From positions 33,957-97,956 of the forward strand of contig JAJEEK010000056.1 of NCBI GenBank assembly GCA_022821065.1: DNA of 64,000 bases, in the 5' to 3' direction. The position numbers and the translations under genes were made by a program. The notes under the pieces were generated by a model, which did no database searches, was not told the origin of the DNA, and saw only the letters and a program-made list of their open reading frames with translations. Source of the DNA: Candidatus Poribacteria bacterium (GTDB lineage Bacteria > Poribacteria > WGA-4E > WGA-3G). Below, in pieces: positions 1-8,809 of the stretch (position 1 is its first letter; every line of letters starts with the position of its first letter).

Positions 1-123
1 AAAGGTCTGTTTTTATCTCTGTCATCCAAAAATCTACCTTTGTACGAAAGCATTTTACAGCATAATACCACGCTTTTGAAGCGAAGTCAAGCGGAAAACT
101 TTACGCACCCATTCGCAAATTTC

Positions 124-152
124 TTGACACAGCGTATCCGGTTTGATATACT
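124..152 (+). promoter_or_regulatory. sigma-70 type promoter upstream of manD
   Basis: TTGACA at 124-129, a 17-nt spacer and TATACT at 147-152 match the housekeeping consensus closely. Transcription would start near 159, giving a leader of about 150 nt before the ATG at 309. Apart from this promoter I see no gene in positions 1-308; the short open frames there have no family features. Confidence 0.65.
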
Positions 153-308
153 TTCGATTGGCAGAAATCGTCAAGAAGCAGCCCCGCTGCTAGAAAAATT
201 AAAACCAATATCGCGTTGTCCGAAGATTAGATGAAATGGAGGACGGCTTCAAGAAACGCACATCTATTAGCAACCGCACGCTATTTAACCGCAAGGAAAA
301 TTAAAAAC

Positions 309-1502
309 ATGGAAATCACAGATGTTAAAACGATTCTGACAGCACCTAACGGGATTCGGCTTGTCGTTGTTAAGGTCGAAACGAGTGAACCGGGTTTATA
401 CGGACTCGGTTGTGCAACGTTTACACAACGTCCGCTCGCCGTGGCGACAGCAGTCGATGAATATCTCAAACCTTTTCTCGTGGGGAAAGACCCAGCGAAC
501 ATAGAGGACATCTTCCAGACCAGTTTTGTCAGTTCCTATTGGCGCAATGGCCCCGTGCTGAACAATGCCCTCAGCGGTGTGGACATCGCCTTGTGGGACA
601 TCATGGGCAAACGCGCCAACATGCCTGTCTACCAGCTGCTCGGTGGTAAATGCCGTGAGGCTGCGACGCTTTACGCACACGCGGGCGGCGGTACTTTCGA
701 GGAGGTAGAGCAGAGCATCCGTCGATATATGGAGCAGGGATACCGCTATGTCCGCGCACAGGTGGCAATACCGGGGTATTCGACTTACGGTGCGGGCCGT
801 GGCAAGCGGAGTTCGCCTGCCTTTGAACCGACACCTTATGTCAATACTATCATCAAACTCTTCGATCACCTACGCACGCAATTAGGGGACGAGGTGGAAC
901 TCCTACACGACGTACATGAGCGGATCCCTCCCATCCAAGCCATTAATCTCGCGAAAGGACTTGAACCATATAACCTCTTCTTCCTTGAAGACCCGTTTGC
1001 GCCGGAAGATGTTGACTATTTCCAGTTGATGCGTCAGCAGACGAGTATCCCCATCGCGATGGGTGAATTGTTCAACAATCCGAATGAGTACGTCCACCTT
1101 ATCAAGGATCGGCTCATCGACTTTATCCGTGTGCATATCTCGCAGATCGGCGGTATCAGTCCGGCGCGTAAACTCGCAGCGTTCTGTGAATTCTTCGGTG
1201 TCCGCACGGCATGGCACGGACCAGGCGATGTCTCACCCGTCGGACATGCTGCTAATGTTGCGTTGGATCTGGCATGTTATAACTTCGGCATTCAAGAGCA
1301 GCACGTCTTCGGAGACAACACGAAAGAGGTGTTCCCCGGCTGCCCAGAAATTCGGGACGGCTGTTTTTGGGCAAGCGAGGCACCAGGACTCGGTATCGAT
1401 GTCAACGAAGAACTCGCTGCCCGATTCCCGTTTCCTGAACATCCGCTCAATGGCGGTTGGGCACCCGTGCGTAGAATGGATGGCACGGTTATTCGTCCGT
1501 AG
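309..1502 (+). CDS. manD: D-mannonate dehydratase-like enolase superfamily protein (ManD/RspA family)
   Basis: Cytoplasmic Mg-dependent sugar-acid dehydratase of the mandelate racemase/enolase superfamily, 397 residues. The ATG at 309 is chosen because the conserved N-terminus (MEITDVKTIL) begins there; an upstream in-frame ATG at 231 would add 26 unconserved residues. The family metal ligands are visible as Asp201 in HDVHE, Glu227 in EDPF and Glu253 in MGELF. Their 26-residue spacing is the one known for ManD (Asp210, Glu236, Glu262), and His203 matches the catalytic His of the HDVH motif. ManD proteins dehydrate D-mannonate to 2-keto-3-deoxygluconate, but related RspA proteins vary in substrate and activity, so substrate is inferred. 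A good promoter lies at 124-152. A secreted FG-GAP protein follows 23 nt downstream on the same strand. Confidence 0.85.
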   Translation: MEITDVKTILTAPNGIRLVVVKVETSEPGLYGLGCATFTQRPLAVATAVDEYLKPFLVGKDPANIEDIFQTSFVSSYWRNGPVLNNALSGVDIALWDIMGKRANMPVYQLLGGKCREAATLYAHAGGGTFEEVEQSIRRYMEQGYRYVRAQVAIPGYSTYGAGRGKRSSPAFEPTPYVNTIIKLFDHLRTQLGDEVELLHDVHERIPPIQAINLAKGLEPYNLFFLEDPFAPEDVDYFQLMRQQTSIPIAMGELFNNPNEYVHLIKDRLIDFIRVHISQIGGISPARKLAAFCEFFGVRTAWHGPGDVSPVGHAANVALDLACYNFGIQEQHVFGDNTKEVFPGCPEIRDGCFWASEAPGLGIDVNEELAARFPFPEHPLNGGWAPVRRMDGTVIRP

Positions 1503-1525
1503 GTCAAATTGACACGAATGCGCGT

Positions 1526-3181
1526 ATGAAACCTATTGTTTATACTGCTTTTGCACTCTGGGCAAGTTTCGTATATGCTGAGATTCGGTTCACACGCGTG
1601 ACCGATGCAGCCGGTATCCAGTTTCGCCATTTTAACGGTGCAACAGGGGAGAAGCATCTCGTTGAGACGATGGGTGGCGGTGTCGCTTTCTTCGATTACG
1701 ATAACGATGGGCATCTGGACATCTATTTCGTCAACGGTGCACCTCTCGCTGTAGGAGAGGTTTCTAACCCCGATCCCTTACAACCTATAAATCGGCTCTA
1801 TCAGAATAACGGTGATGGCACCTTTAGCGATGTGACACAACATGCTGGTGTGGGTGATACCGGTTACGGCATAGGTTGTTGCGTCGCCGATTACGATAAC
1901 GATGGCGACAGTGATCTCTTCGTTACCAACTACGGTCAGAATGTCCTCTACCGCAACAATGGCAATGGCACTTTTACGGATGTAGCGACCGATGCAGGCA
2001 TTGCTGGTGAACCGCGCTTCTCAGCCGGATGTGCCTTCGCGGATTACGATAACGACGGGTGGCTCGATCTGGTCGTCGTCAACTATGTCTCTGTTGATTT
2101 AAAGACGGCACCCGATTGCTCACAAGATGGCATACCTGCGTATTGCCGTCCAGAAGATTTTGCTCCGGAACCGGATGTCCTCTACCGAAACAACGGTGAT
2201 GGCACCTTCACCGATGTGACGCAGGATACCGGAATCGCTACACTCGGTAGGGGACTCGGTGCTGTCTGGACGGATGTCGATAATGACAATCGGCTTGATC
2301 TTTACATCGCTAATGATCGAGAACCGAACTTCCTCTATCGGAATAATGCGGACGGTACTTTCACGGAACTCGGTGAGTTGCACGGTATCGCGCGCAACGA
2401 ACACGGTGACGTTGAAAGCAGCATGGGTATTGATACGGCAGACGCGGACAACGATGGCGATTTCGATGTGATCCTCACGCATTATCAGGCTGAAACGAAT
2501 ACGCTCTATCAGAACGATGGAAACGGTATCTTTTGGGACATCACCGCACAGAGTCGTTTGAGCGAACCGACGCTCCTACCGTTGGCATGGGGTACCGGTT
2601 TCGTTGATTTCGACAACGACGGTTGGTTAGACCTCTTTTTTGCCAATGGGCATCTCCACAATAACATCTCAGAATTGGAAGAGATTGGGGTTTACAAACA
2701 ACAGAATCAACTGTTCCGCAACCGCGGCGACGGGGTCTACACAGATATTTCGGGTCTATCTGGTGAAGGGCTGTTGATAGAGAAGTCCAGTCGTGGCGCG
2801 GTCTTTGGAGACTACGACAACGACGGCGATCTGGATATCCTTGTCACGAATATTAACGATCCACCTGACCTGCTTAGGAACGATACGCCCTCGGTTCATG
2901 GCTGGTTAAGCGTTAAACTCATCGGTAAAAAGTCGAATCGCGACGGAATAGGTGCAAAAGTAACGCTTCAGAACGGCGATATGCGCCTGCTCCGGGAGGT
3001 GAAAAGCGGCGGCAGTTATCTCTCCCAGAACGCGCAACAGTTGTTGGTCGGGTTAGGCACCGCAGATCGGATTGATCGGGTGGTTGTGCGCTGGCAAAGC
3101 GGTGTTCAGGATGTCATAGAAAATGTGAAAGGCAATCAGGTATTGACAATTCGAGAGGGAGAGGGTATCATATTAGATTAA
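1526..3181 (+). CDS. secreted FG-GAP/VCBS repeat protein with ASPIC/UnbV domain (CRTAC1-like)
   Basis: 551-residue exported protein. Residues 1-18 form a signal peptide ending VYA. Residues about 25-450 carry at least seven FG-GAP/VCBS repeats with the calcium-binding pattern DYDNDG or DFDNDG followed by L-D and a YRNNGDGTFTDVT-like strand, predicting a beta-propeller. The C-terminal 90 residues, from WLSVKLIGKKSNRDGIGAKV on, are an ASPIC/UnbV domain. This order is the CRTAC1 family architecture. Proteins of this kind are extracellular or periplasmic and their ligands are mostly unknown. It starts 23 nt after manD and may be cotranscribed with it. Confidence 0.9.
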   Translation: MKPIVYTAFALWASFVYAEIRFTRVTDAAGIQFRHFNGATGEKHLVETMGGGVAFFDYDNDGHLDIYFVNGAPLAVGEVSNPDPLQPINRLYQNNGDGTFSDVTQHAGVGDTGYGIGCCVADYDNDGDSDLFVTNYGQNVLYRNNGNGTFTDVATDAGIAGEPRFSAGCAFADYDNDGWLDLVVVNYVSVDLKTAPDCSQDGIPAYCRPEDFAPEPDVLYRNNGDGTFTDVTQDTGIATLGRGLGAVWTDVDNDNRLDLYIANDREPNFLYRNNADGTFTELGELHGIARNEHGDVESSMGIDTADADNDGDFDVILTHYQAETNTLYQNDGNGIFWDITAQSRLSEPTLLPLAWGTGFVDFDNDGWLDLFFANGHLHNNISELEEIGVYKQQNQLFRNRGDGVYTDISGLSGEGLLIEKSSRGAVFGDYDNDGDLDILVTNINDPPDLLRNDTPSVHGWLSVKLIGKKSNRDGIGAKVTLQNGDMRLLREVKSGGSYLSQNAQQLLVGLGTADRIDRVVVRWQSGVQDVIENVKGNQVLTIREGEGIILD

Positions 3182-3245
3182 GTGAGTTGATTAGACGAGA
3201 TTGCTAAACCTTAATTTTCCGATAACCCTTCAGGAGGAGCGTCTA

Positions 3246-4046
3246 ATGGATAAGAGGTTCTTTGTTACGATTCTTACGTTTGTGGTCGCATTTATGCTGA
3301 CCGTAAGTCCGTCTGTACTCGCAAAGGTTGACCCGGCAGATCTTGTCGGCATGTGGCTATTTGAAGAGGGCGCGGGCGATGTCGCTAAGGATACTTCCGA
3401 GGCAGGAAACGATGGGACCATTGCGGGACCCAAGAAATGGCGTGACGGAAAATTCGGACGCGCACTCGAGTTTGATGGTGCTGGTGTTTATGTAGAGGTA
3501 GAATCCAACGATAGTATTACGCTCGAAGAGTTGACAATTGTTGCGTGGGCGAATCTGGAGCCGTCGCAAGGCACGCGTTGGCAATCTATCATGATGCGCG
3601 GTCAGAACCCACGAAACTATTTACTGGCTGTTGATAAAGACAGTCAAACCCTACAACTCAGTATTACCAAAGGTGCACCTGGGGCATGGGGAGGGCCGAC
3701 CGGTGGTCCTGTCATCACAGGTGATGGATGGCATCATCTTGCCTGCGTTATCGGTGAAGATGCCGGATTGGTTATTTACACCGATGGTGAGGAAGTCGGC
3801 AAACAACCGTACGCAAAACCGAGTCTCGATGCGGATCCGGGTCGGATGCGGATTGGAGACGGATCCAACGGCGGGCACCAATGCGAAGGCTTGCTTGATG
3901 AGGTCGCGCTCTTCAATGTTCCACTCGAACAGGACGACATCAAAGAGATCATGGAAGATGGTCTTGAAGGCGCGACAGGCTTGTTGGCGGTGGAACCCGA
4001 AGATAAGCTGGTAACAATATGGGGGAAACTCAAAACAGGCTTGTAG
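3246..4046 (+). CDS. secreted LamG/concanavalin-like domain protein
   Basis: 266 residues. The ATG at 3246 is selected because AGGAGGAG lies just upstream with good spacing; an earlier ATG at 3201 lacks this. Residues 1-27 are a signal peptide (MDKRFF then a hydrophobic stretch ending VLA). The mature protein, from DLVGMWLFEEGAGD to the conserved LLDEVALFNVPL, is a LamG/concanavalin A-like jelly roll of the type common in carbohydrate- or matrix-binding exoproteins. No catalytic domain is attached. The C-terminal tail includes LATIWGKLK-like text typical of small Poribacteria/Planctomycete LamG proteins. It lies 64 nt after the CRTAC1-like gene and is followed by a terminator. Confidence 0.85.
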   Translation: MDKRFFVTILTFVVAFMLTVSPSVLAKVDPADLVGMWLFEEGAGDVAKDTSEAGNDGTIAGPKKWRDGKFGRALEFDGAGVYVEVESNDSITLEELTIVAWANLEPSQGTRWQSIMMRGQNPRNYLLAVDKDSQTLQLSITKGAPGAWGGPTGGPVITGDGWHHLACVIGEDAGLVIYTDGEEVGKQPYAKPSLDADPGRMRIGDGSNGGHQCEGLLDEVALFNVPLEQDDIKEIMEDGLEGATGLLAVEPEDKLVTIWGKLKTGL

Positions 4047-4094
4047 TTAATTTTTCCATTCGGCTGTCAGCCGTTACCAAATAAGTATTTTTCA

Positions 4095-4130
4095 CAGGCG
4101 AGGTCTCTAACTTCGCCTGTTTTCTATTTT
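4095..4130 (+). terminator. hairpin terminator between convergent genes
   Basis: A 10-bp stem (4095-4104 with 4110-4119, one G-T pair) with a 5-nt loop is followed by GTTTTCTATTTTT on the plus strand. It ends the LamG gene and sits 5 nt from the stop of the convergent TPR gene, so it may act in both directions. The stem sequence AGGCGAGG resembles that of the terminator at 17173-17197. Confidence 0.75.
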
Positions 4131-5554
4131 TGTCCTTCGCGGATATCTTTCAGCCCTTCACGGTAGATCGGATTGTCGGGTGCAAGTTCAATCGCCTTTA
4201 AAATAGCTGTCTCTGCCGCGTCGTATTTCCCGACCTTATAGCATAACCACGATAAAGTATTGTAATACGGCGCCGAATCTGGCGATAGTTCTGTCGCGTG
4301 GCGTGCCAATTCAACTGCTTTTGCCAAGTTCCGATCGTGTTGACCGTACAGATAGGCGAGACCGTGGTATGCCACAGCGTTTTCCGGTGCGAGTGCGATG
4401 GCGCGTTCGTAGTGTGTCTCTGCCGCGTCGAACTGACGGTTTGCGGTGTAGAGCGTGCCGAGCAACGCCAAAGTTTCTGGCAAATTAGCGTCAATCTCAA
4501 GTGCGCGGTGGAACTGTTTTAAAGCGTTCTGTCCATCTCGGTTTTGCATATAGGCGATACCGAGGTTATGGTAGACCTCCGCTGTCTTTAAACCGAGTGC
4601 GATGGCGCGTTCATAGTGTCTGATCGCTTGCGTCGGGTCTCCTTGATCCGCTGCGATTCTGGCGAGTCCTGCGGATACCTGTGCCCTATGGGTATCTGAT
4701 GTGCTGTATTTCCGGATCCGATTGAATGTTTCGGTAGCTGCATCATATCTTTCGTGTTTGCGATAGATATTCGCGAGTGTGAGCAGTGCCTCGGCTTTCT
4801 CATCGGTATCTGCGACGAAAACCGCCTCAAGATGTTTCTGGATCTCCGTATCCGCTGCTTTTAACGCTCGAAATCGCTGCATCGCCTTTTCGGCTTCTGA
4901 TATATTCCCAGTTTGTCTGTAGCATCGGGAGAGTTGATAGTAAGCGTTCGGCATTGTCGGCGTTAGCGTGACGGTTTTCTGATACGCATCAATCGCTGCT
5001 TGCCAATCCTGTTTACGGCTATAAAGCACGCCGAGGTGGTAGTGTGCATCGACAAAATTGGGGTCTGCTGCAATGGCGTGCTGTTGCGTAGTGACTGCTT
5101 TCTCAACCTCTCCACGTCCAGCATAGATGATGCCAAGGTTATGATACGCCTCAGCGACCCCTGCCGTTCCTCGCTCTACCACTTCGGTATATAACCCGAT
5201 CGCTTCGTCAAATCGACCTTGTCGGTAAGCGATGTATCCCAACCCTAATAACGCTTGTGAGATTGTGATTTCGATGTCAGTGTTATGCTTTTTGTGTATA
5301 TTGAAGCGTAGCGCGTCCCGATAGGCGCGGGTCGCTTCCGTGTAGCGACCGAGTTGTGAATAGGCGTATCCTAAACGGGCAAAGGTTCTGCCATTTTCCT
5401 CAGCATTGGTAAAGTGCCGGATGGCAGCCTCGTAATTTTCCTGTTGGAGTGCCGCTTCTCCGAGTTCATAAGCGTTTTGTGCAATGGCGAGATGCCCACC
5501 TAAAACATGAAGACATAACGTAATAGATAGCCAACAAAGTAAAATTCTCATCAC
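4124..5554 (-). CDS. exported TPR-repeat protein
   Basis: 476 residues, nearly all tetratricopeptide repeats. A hydrophobic signal sequence ends near IAQ at residue 26, so the protein is probably periplasmic or anchored on the periplasmic side. About twelve TPR units can be read, with the usual W/Y-G-A-Y-F-A-P spacing (for example YHNLGIIYAGRGEVEKAV and AYHGLAYLYGQ). No enzymatic domain is present. The start is GTG at 5554 followed directly by ATG at 5551, and either may be used. It begins 19 nt after murB on the same strand and is probably in the same operon. TPR proteins are scaffolds; the partner is not identifiable here. Confidence 0.85.
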   Translation of the reverse strand: MMRILLCWLSITLCLHVLGGHLAIAQNAYELGEAALQQENYEAAIRHFTNAEENGRTFARLGYAYSQLGRYTEATRAYRDALRFNIHKKHNTDIEITISQALLGLGYIAYRQGRFDEAIGLYTEVVERGTAGVAEAYHNLGIIYAGRGEVEKAVTTQQHAIAADPNFVDAHYHLGVLYSRKQDWQAAIDAYQKTVTLTPTMPNAYYQLSRCYRQTGNISEAEKAMQRFRALKAADTEIQKHLEAVFVADTDEKAEALLTLANIYRKHERYDAATETFNRIRKYSTSDTHRAQVSAGLARIAADQGDPTQAIRHYERAIALGLKTAEVYHNLGIAYMQNRDGQNALKQFHRALEIDANLPETLALLGTLYTANRQFDAAETHYERAIALAPENAVAYHGLAYLYGQHDRNLAKAVELARHATELSPDSAPYYNTLSWLCYKVGKYDAAETAILKAIELAPDNPIYREGLKDIREGQK

Positions 5555-5573
5555 TATTTCGCCTGATAGGTAT

Positions 5574-6494
5574 TTAATCGAATCCCAACCGTTTTACCTC
5601 TGTCTGGAGGGATACCCCCGTCTTTTCGCGGACTTGATTTTGGATATAGGCGACTAACTTCAGGATATCTTCTGCGGTCGCGTTGTCGATATTGAGGATA
5701 AAGTTCCCGTGCACCGTTGACACCTCCGCGCCACCGATGCGATAGCCTTTCAATCCACTGATGTCTATCAGTCGTCCAGCGGAATCGCCGGGCGGATTCT
5801 TGAACATACACCCTGCATTCTCTTCGGCGAACGGTTGCGTCTCAACTTTTTGCTTGTAGAACGCCTGCATCTGTGCCGTGATAGCGTCAGCGTTTCCGGG
5901 TTCAAGTTCTAACGTTGCACCTGTAACACAGAAATAGGCATCTAAACCGCTATGCCGATATTCAAAATGTGCTTCGTCGTGTGTTAGCGTAATAAGTTTA
6001 CCGGTGTTATCCATGACTGTAACGTTTTTAACGACATCCCCGAAACTGCTTCCCCATGCGCCCGCATTCATAATCAACGCACCGCCAACGGATCCAGGGA
6101 TCCCGAGTGCGAATTCCACGCCGCTCAAGCCGTGTCGCGACATCGTTTTCGAGAGCCGCGGCAGTGAGAGTCCCGCACCGACGGAGATGACGTTCCCGTT
6201 TATCTCCAGTTTCGCTAACGCACCGACTAACCGGATACTGATACCTTTGAAACCGGTATCGCTTACCAGCAGATTAGAACCCCGACCGATAATAGCGACG
6301 GGTACATCCCACTGTTTGTGGAAACGTGCCAACGCTGCTAATTCGGATACCGTGCTGACTTCGATATAAGCGGTTGCTTCACCACCGATGCCGAAGTAGG
6401 TGTGCTTTGCGAGTGGTTCACTGAATCGGATCCGTGAGCCAGATTGTGTGATGATTTCCGACACTGCATCTTTCCAATTCATTCTATCCTCCAT
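5574..6494 (-). CDS. murB: UDP-N-acetylenolpyruvoylglucosamine reductase
   Basis: FAD-dependent NADPH reductase that makes UDP-N-acetylmuramate, a committed cytoplasmic step in peptidoglycan synthesis. 306 residues. The N-terminal FAD domain shows TYFGIGG, AIIGRGSNLLVSD and the G-rich ALGIPGSVGGALIMNAGAWG. The C-terminal domain shows AGCMFKNPPGDSAGRLID. The short length and lack of the type I loop suggest a type II MurB. The residue at the position of the proton-donor Ser (E. coli Ser229) is Cys here (AGCMFKNP). Two starts are possible: ATG at 6494, or ATG at 6482, which has GGAGGA a few bases upstream and is well placed. The presence of murB argues for a peptidoglycan wall. Confidence 0.95.
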   Translation of the reverse strand: MEDRMNWKDAVSEIITQSGSRIRFSEPLAKHTYFGIGGEATAYIEVSTVSELAALARFHKQWDVPVAIIGRGSNLLVSDTGFKGISIRLVGALAKLEINGNVISVGAGLSLPRLSKTMSRHGLSGVEFALGIPGSVGGALIMNAGAWGSSFGDVVKNVTVMDNTGKLITLTHDEAHFEYRHSGLDAYFCVTGATLELEPGNADAITAQMQAFYKQKVETQPFAEENAGCMFKNPPGDSAGRLIDISGLKGYRIGGAEVSTVHGNFILNIDNATAEDILKLVAYIQNQVREKTGVSLQTEVKRLGFD

Positions 6495-6617
6495 TTTCCT
6501 CTATAATTATTTTATCACAGATTCCCTAAAGTTCCAATTAAATCGCTATAGCGTCTATTAGCGTTACGATAAACCTCACATTCCGTTCCAAAAGGAAGAG
6601 AACCGAATATTCCGCTC

Positions 6618-6646
6618 TTGACGAGACGACGCAAAAGTGGTATATT
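6618..6646 (+). promoter_or_regulatory. sigma-70 type promoter for the acetamidase gene
   Basis: TTGACG at 6618-6623, a 17-nt spacer and TATATT at 6641-6646. Transcription would start near 6653, about 75 nt before the ATG at 6728. It lies in the divergent region between murB and the acetamidase gene. Confidence 0.55.
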
Positions 6647-6727
6647 GTTGTTGCTTTTGCATGAGTGAGTTCCAACAAAGACACACACTACGTCGAATAC
6701 CCTACAAGCAGGAGAGGAATTTCAGAG

Positions 6728-7648
6728 ATGGCAACACATCGCTTCCAACCGACGGTCTATCACACAGCAATCGGCGCGCACGAACCGGTGCTTCATATTG
6801 AAAGCGGTGACACCGTTTTCACAACTACTGTGGATAACGCAGGTTTTGATGCCACGGATACACAGGTTACCCCGGGTGGGAACCCGCAAACGGGTCCGTT
6901 TTTTATCGAATCGGCAGAACCCGGCGATACACTATCCGTCCATTTTGATCGGATCGTTCCGAACCGAAAAATCGGACGGACGGCTACGGTTGTCGCGCCG
7001 AATGTGCTGGATCCGCACTACGTCGCGTCCGAGATGCCGGAAGGCGGTCGCGCAGAGTGGCATGTGGATGTGGAAAAATGGACAGCAACATTAATGACAC
7101 CGGAGACGCAGTTGGGTAAACTCACGTTGCCGCTCGAACCGATGGTCGGCTGTTTTGGTGTCGCGCCACCGCGTGGCCAAGCGATCTCGACAGCGACCTC
7201 CTCTACACACGGTGGGAATATGGACTATCGTGGATTTCAGGAGGGTGTCACTGTCTACCTTCCTGTCTTTGTTCCGGGCGCGCTCTTTCATCTCGGTGAT
7301 GGACACGCCGTTCAGGGGGACGGTGAAATCGTGGGGACTGGCATCGAAATCTCTTTTGACGTGCAGTTTACGGTTGAAGTCCTCAAAGGCAAGACCATCA
7401 ACTGGCCCCGTGCTGAAAACAGCGAATATATCCTGACAGCAGGCAATGCACGCCCGTTGGATCAGGCAGTGCAACACGCAACGACGGAGCTCCTACGCTG
7501 GTTAGGTGAACTCGGTTTGGAGAAATCTGCAGCACATATCCTATTAGGGCAAGCCGTGGAATACGATATGGGTAACGTGTTCGATCCGGCGTATACGATG
7601 GTCTGCAAAATCAAAAAGTCTATTCTACACGATATTGGGATTATGTAG
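6728..7648 (+). CDS. acetamidase/formamidase family protein
   Basis: 306 residues, matching the FmdA_AmdA family, whose members hydrolyse formamide or short amides to ammonia and a carboxylate. Family features visible are GNPQTGPFFIESAEPGDTL, the histidine-rich SSTHGGNMDYRGFQEGVTVY, the GALFHLGDGHAVQGDGE metal-site region, and DMGNVFDPAYTMVCKI near the C-terminus. The ATG at 6728 is chosen because family similarity begins with MATHRFQPT; an upstream in-frame ATG at 6665 would add 21 unconserved residues. Monocistronic by context. The amide substrate cannot be read from sequence. Confidence 0.85.
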   Translation: MATHRFQPTVYHTAIGAHEPVLHIESGDTVFTTTVDNAGFDATDTQVTPGGNPQTGPFFIESAEPGDTLSVHFDRIVPNRKIGRTATVVAPNVLDPHYVASEMPEGGRAEWHVDVEKWTATLMTPETQLGKLTLPLEPMVGCFGVAPPRGQAISTATSSTHGGNMDYRGFQEGVTVYLPVFVPGALFHLGDGHAVQGDGEIVGTGIEISFDVQFTVEVLKGKTINWPRAENSEYILTAGNARPLDQAVQHATTELLRWLGELGLEKSAAHILLGQAVEYDMGNVFDPAYTMVCKIKKSILHDIGIM

Positions 7649-7672
7649 TGTGTTTGGGAGGCGTTTATCTGA

Positions 7673-8271
7673 CTACAGAAGATTCGGATTTGCAGTCAGG
7701 ATGGGTATTTCCTGCGTTTTGAAATCGCTGTCGTTTGTTATGAGAGTGAAGCCGTTGTTTTTGCAGAGTTCTGTTATGACTTGGTCATTGAAGTCGAAAT
7801 CACCGGTGGCATAATCATTGAGTAAATCATCTATTCCCAGCGTTGCAAAGCAACTTTCTATTCGCGCACAGTGTTTCATAATCTGCTTGACATGAGTGGC
7901 AATATTTTGAGCCACTGGTTTGAAATCTGGGCTGTTGCGAAAAGTTTTGAAGGTGTTTGGATAGGACGAGGCATCTCTCCATTTCAACCTGGCGTAAGCA
8001 TTAATAAATTCTGAAACAACAAGTAGATCAATATAAATTCGGAAGAATGGCTTTCGGCTATCGGCTAAGAGGCTGTCGGTAAGAAACATTGTGCTAACCT
8101 GACACCTCTTTACCGACCGCTGACAGTGAGCGCAGCGAACGCCCCTCTTTGCTGACTGCTTCTTTTCGGTTTCGGCGGACCGTACAGATATAACCAGATA
8201 TTAGCATCCAGAAACAGTTTGTCTTGGGCGGTGAAGTTATAGTGACGAATCTCGCCTGCTTTATACCTCAC
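7673..8271 (-). pseudogene. PIN-domain nuclease gene interrupted by a repeat element
   Basis: Two fragments of one PIN gene are visible. The 5' part starts at a GTG at 8271 that overlaps the end of the STAS-like gene and reads MRYKAGEIRHYNFTAQDKLF followed by LDANIWLYLYG, carrying the first catalytic Asp; it stops at 8110. The 3' part lies in another frame (open 8089-7673) and carries the remaining acidic residues in VVSEFINAY, DFDFNDQVI and TNDSDF. Between them, at about 8046-8160, is sequence of the GGCTATCGGCT repeat family, with a stop codon and a frame change. The toxin-like product is therefore probably not made intact. PIN domains are Mg-dependent ribonucleases, often in toxin-antitoxin pairs. 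Confidence 0.75.
8046..8160. repeat. repeat family B, copy 1 (inserted in the PIN gene)
   Basis: The segment contains GAATGGCTTTCGGCTATCGGC at its left end, also found in the copy at 11738-11936, and an internal inverted pair around GTCGGTAAG / CTTTACCGAC. It lies precisely where PIN homology is broken. Boundaries are approximate because I have no intact reference copy of the gene. Confidence 0.6.
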
Positions 8272-8626
8272 CGTCGTCATCCCCTAAGACCTCTTGAAAT
8301 ATTTGATTGTATCTTTGGGGGTCTTTAAAATATAATTTGACATCGCGAACGACGGATTCCAGGAAGGCAAGGTCGTCTGGTGCTATATCTTTCACTTTCA
8401 ATAGAGACCGAATTTCTTCTTCACTGAATGTTCCGTACAATTCACCGATCGCGGAGGTAAGGAAAGGTGTTGTTAGTGCTGTGACATTTTGAAATGAAAG
8501 GACGACCTCTTGGTTCGCCCTCAGAGCAGCGTCAAGGTGTTTATGAACCTTCTGCCCATCGTCAGAGGCGACACAAAAAGGACTGCCCACGACTTCAAAC
8601 AGGGATATTTGAATGTTTTCTGACAT
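8261..8626 (-). CDS. STAS-like domain protein (DUF4325 type)
   Basis: 121 residues resembling the STAS-like DUF4325 family: an N-terminal strand (IQISLFEVVGSPFCVASDDG), then VVLSFQNVTALTTPFLTSAIGELYGTF, which matches the conserved 'D/N-F-x-G-V-x-x-x-T-x-S-F' area of that family. ATG is preceded by AAGGAGATAACC. The PIN gene begins inside its last codons, so the two form a translationally coupled pair. DUF4325 proteins often sit in two-gene modules with a toxin or nuclease; an antitoxin or regulatory role is inferred from that position only. Confidence 0.65.
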   Translation of the reverse strand: MSENIQISLFEVVGSPFCVASDDGQKVHKHLDAALRANQEVVLSFQNVTALTTPFLTSAIGELYGTFSEEEIRSLLKVKDIAPDDLAFLESVVRDVKLYFKDPQRYNQIFQEVLGDDDGEV

Positions 8627-8809
8627 GGTTATCTCCTTAAAAAACGGATTTTATCAATATTAACTCTGCAAATGTTAAGGAAAATTGTCGCTAGGCGTGA
8701 AATTGACTGCTCTAATATTGTAAGACAGAAATCCTTTAAATTCAAGCACAAAAACGGTATTCAGTCAATCTCTTAACATCAAAGTCCGTCTGCAGGAAGA
8801 TCGCCTCTC

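Noticed and set aside
40..234. Small protein gene upstream of manD
   Set aside because: The open frame covers the promoter itself (124-152), has no ribosome binding site and no recognisable family text.
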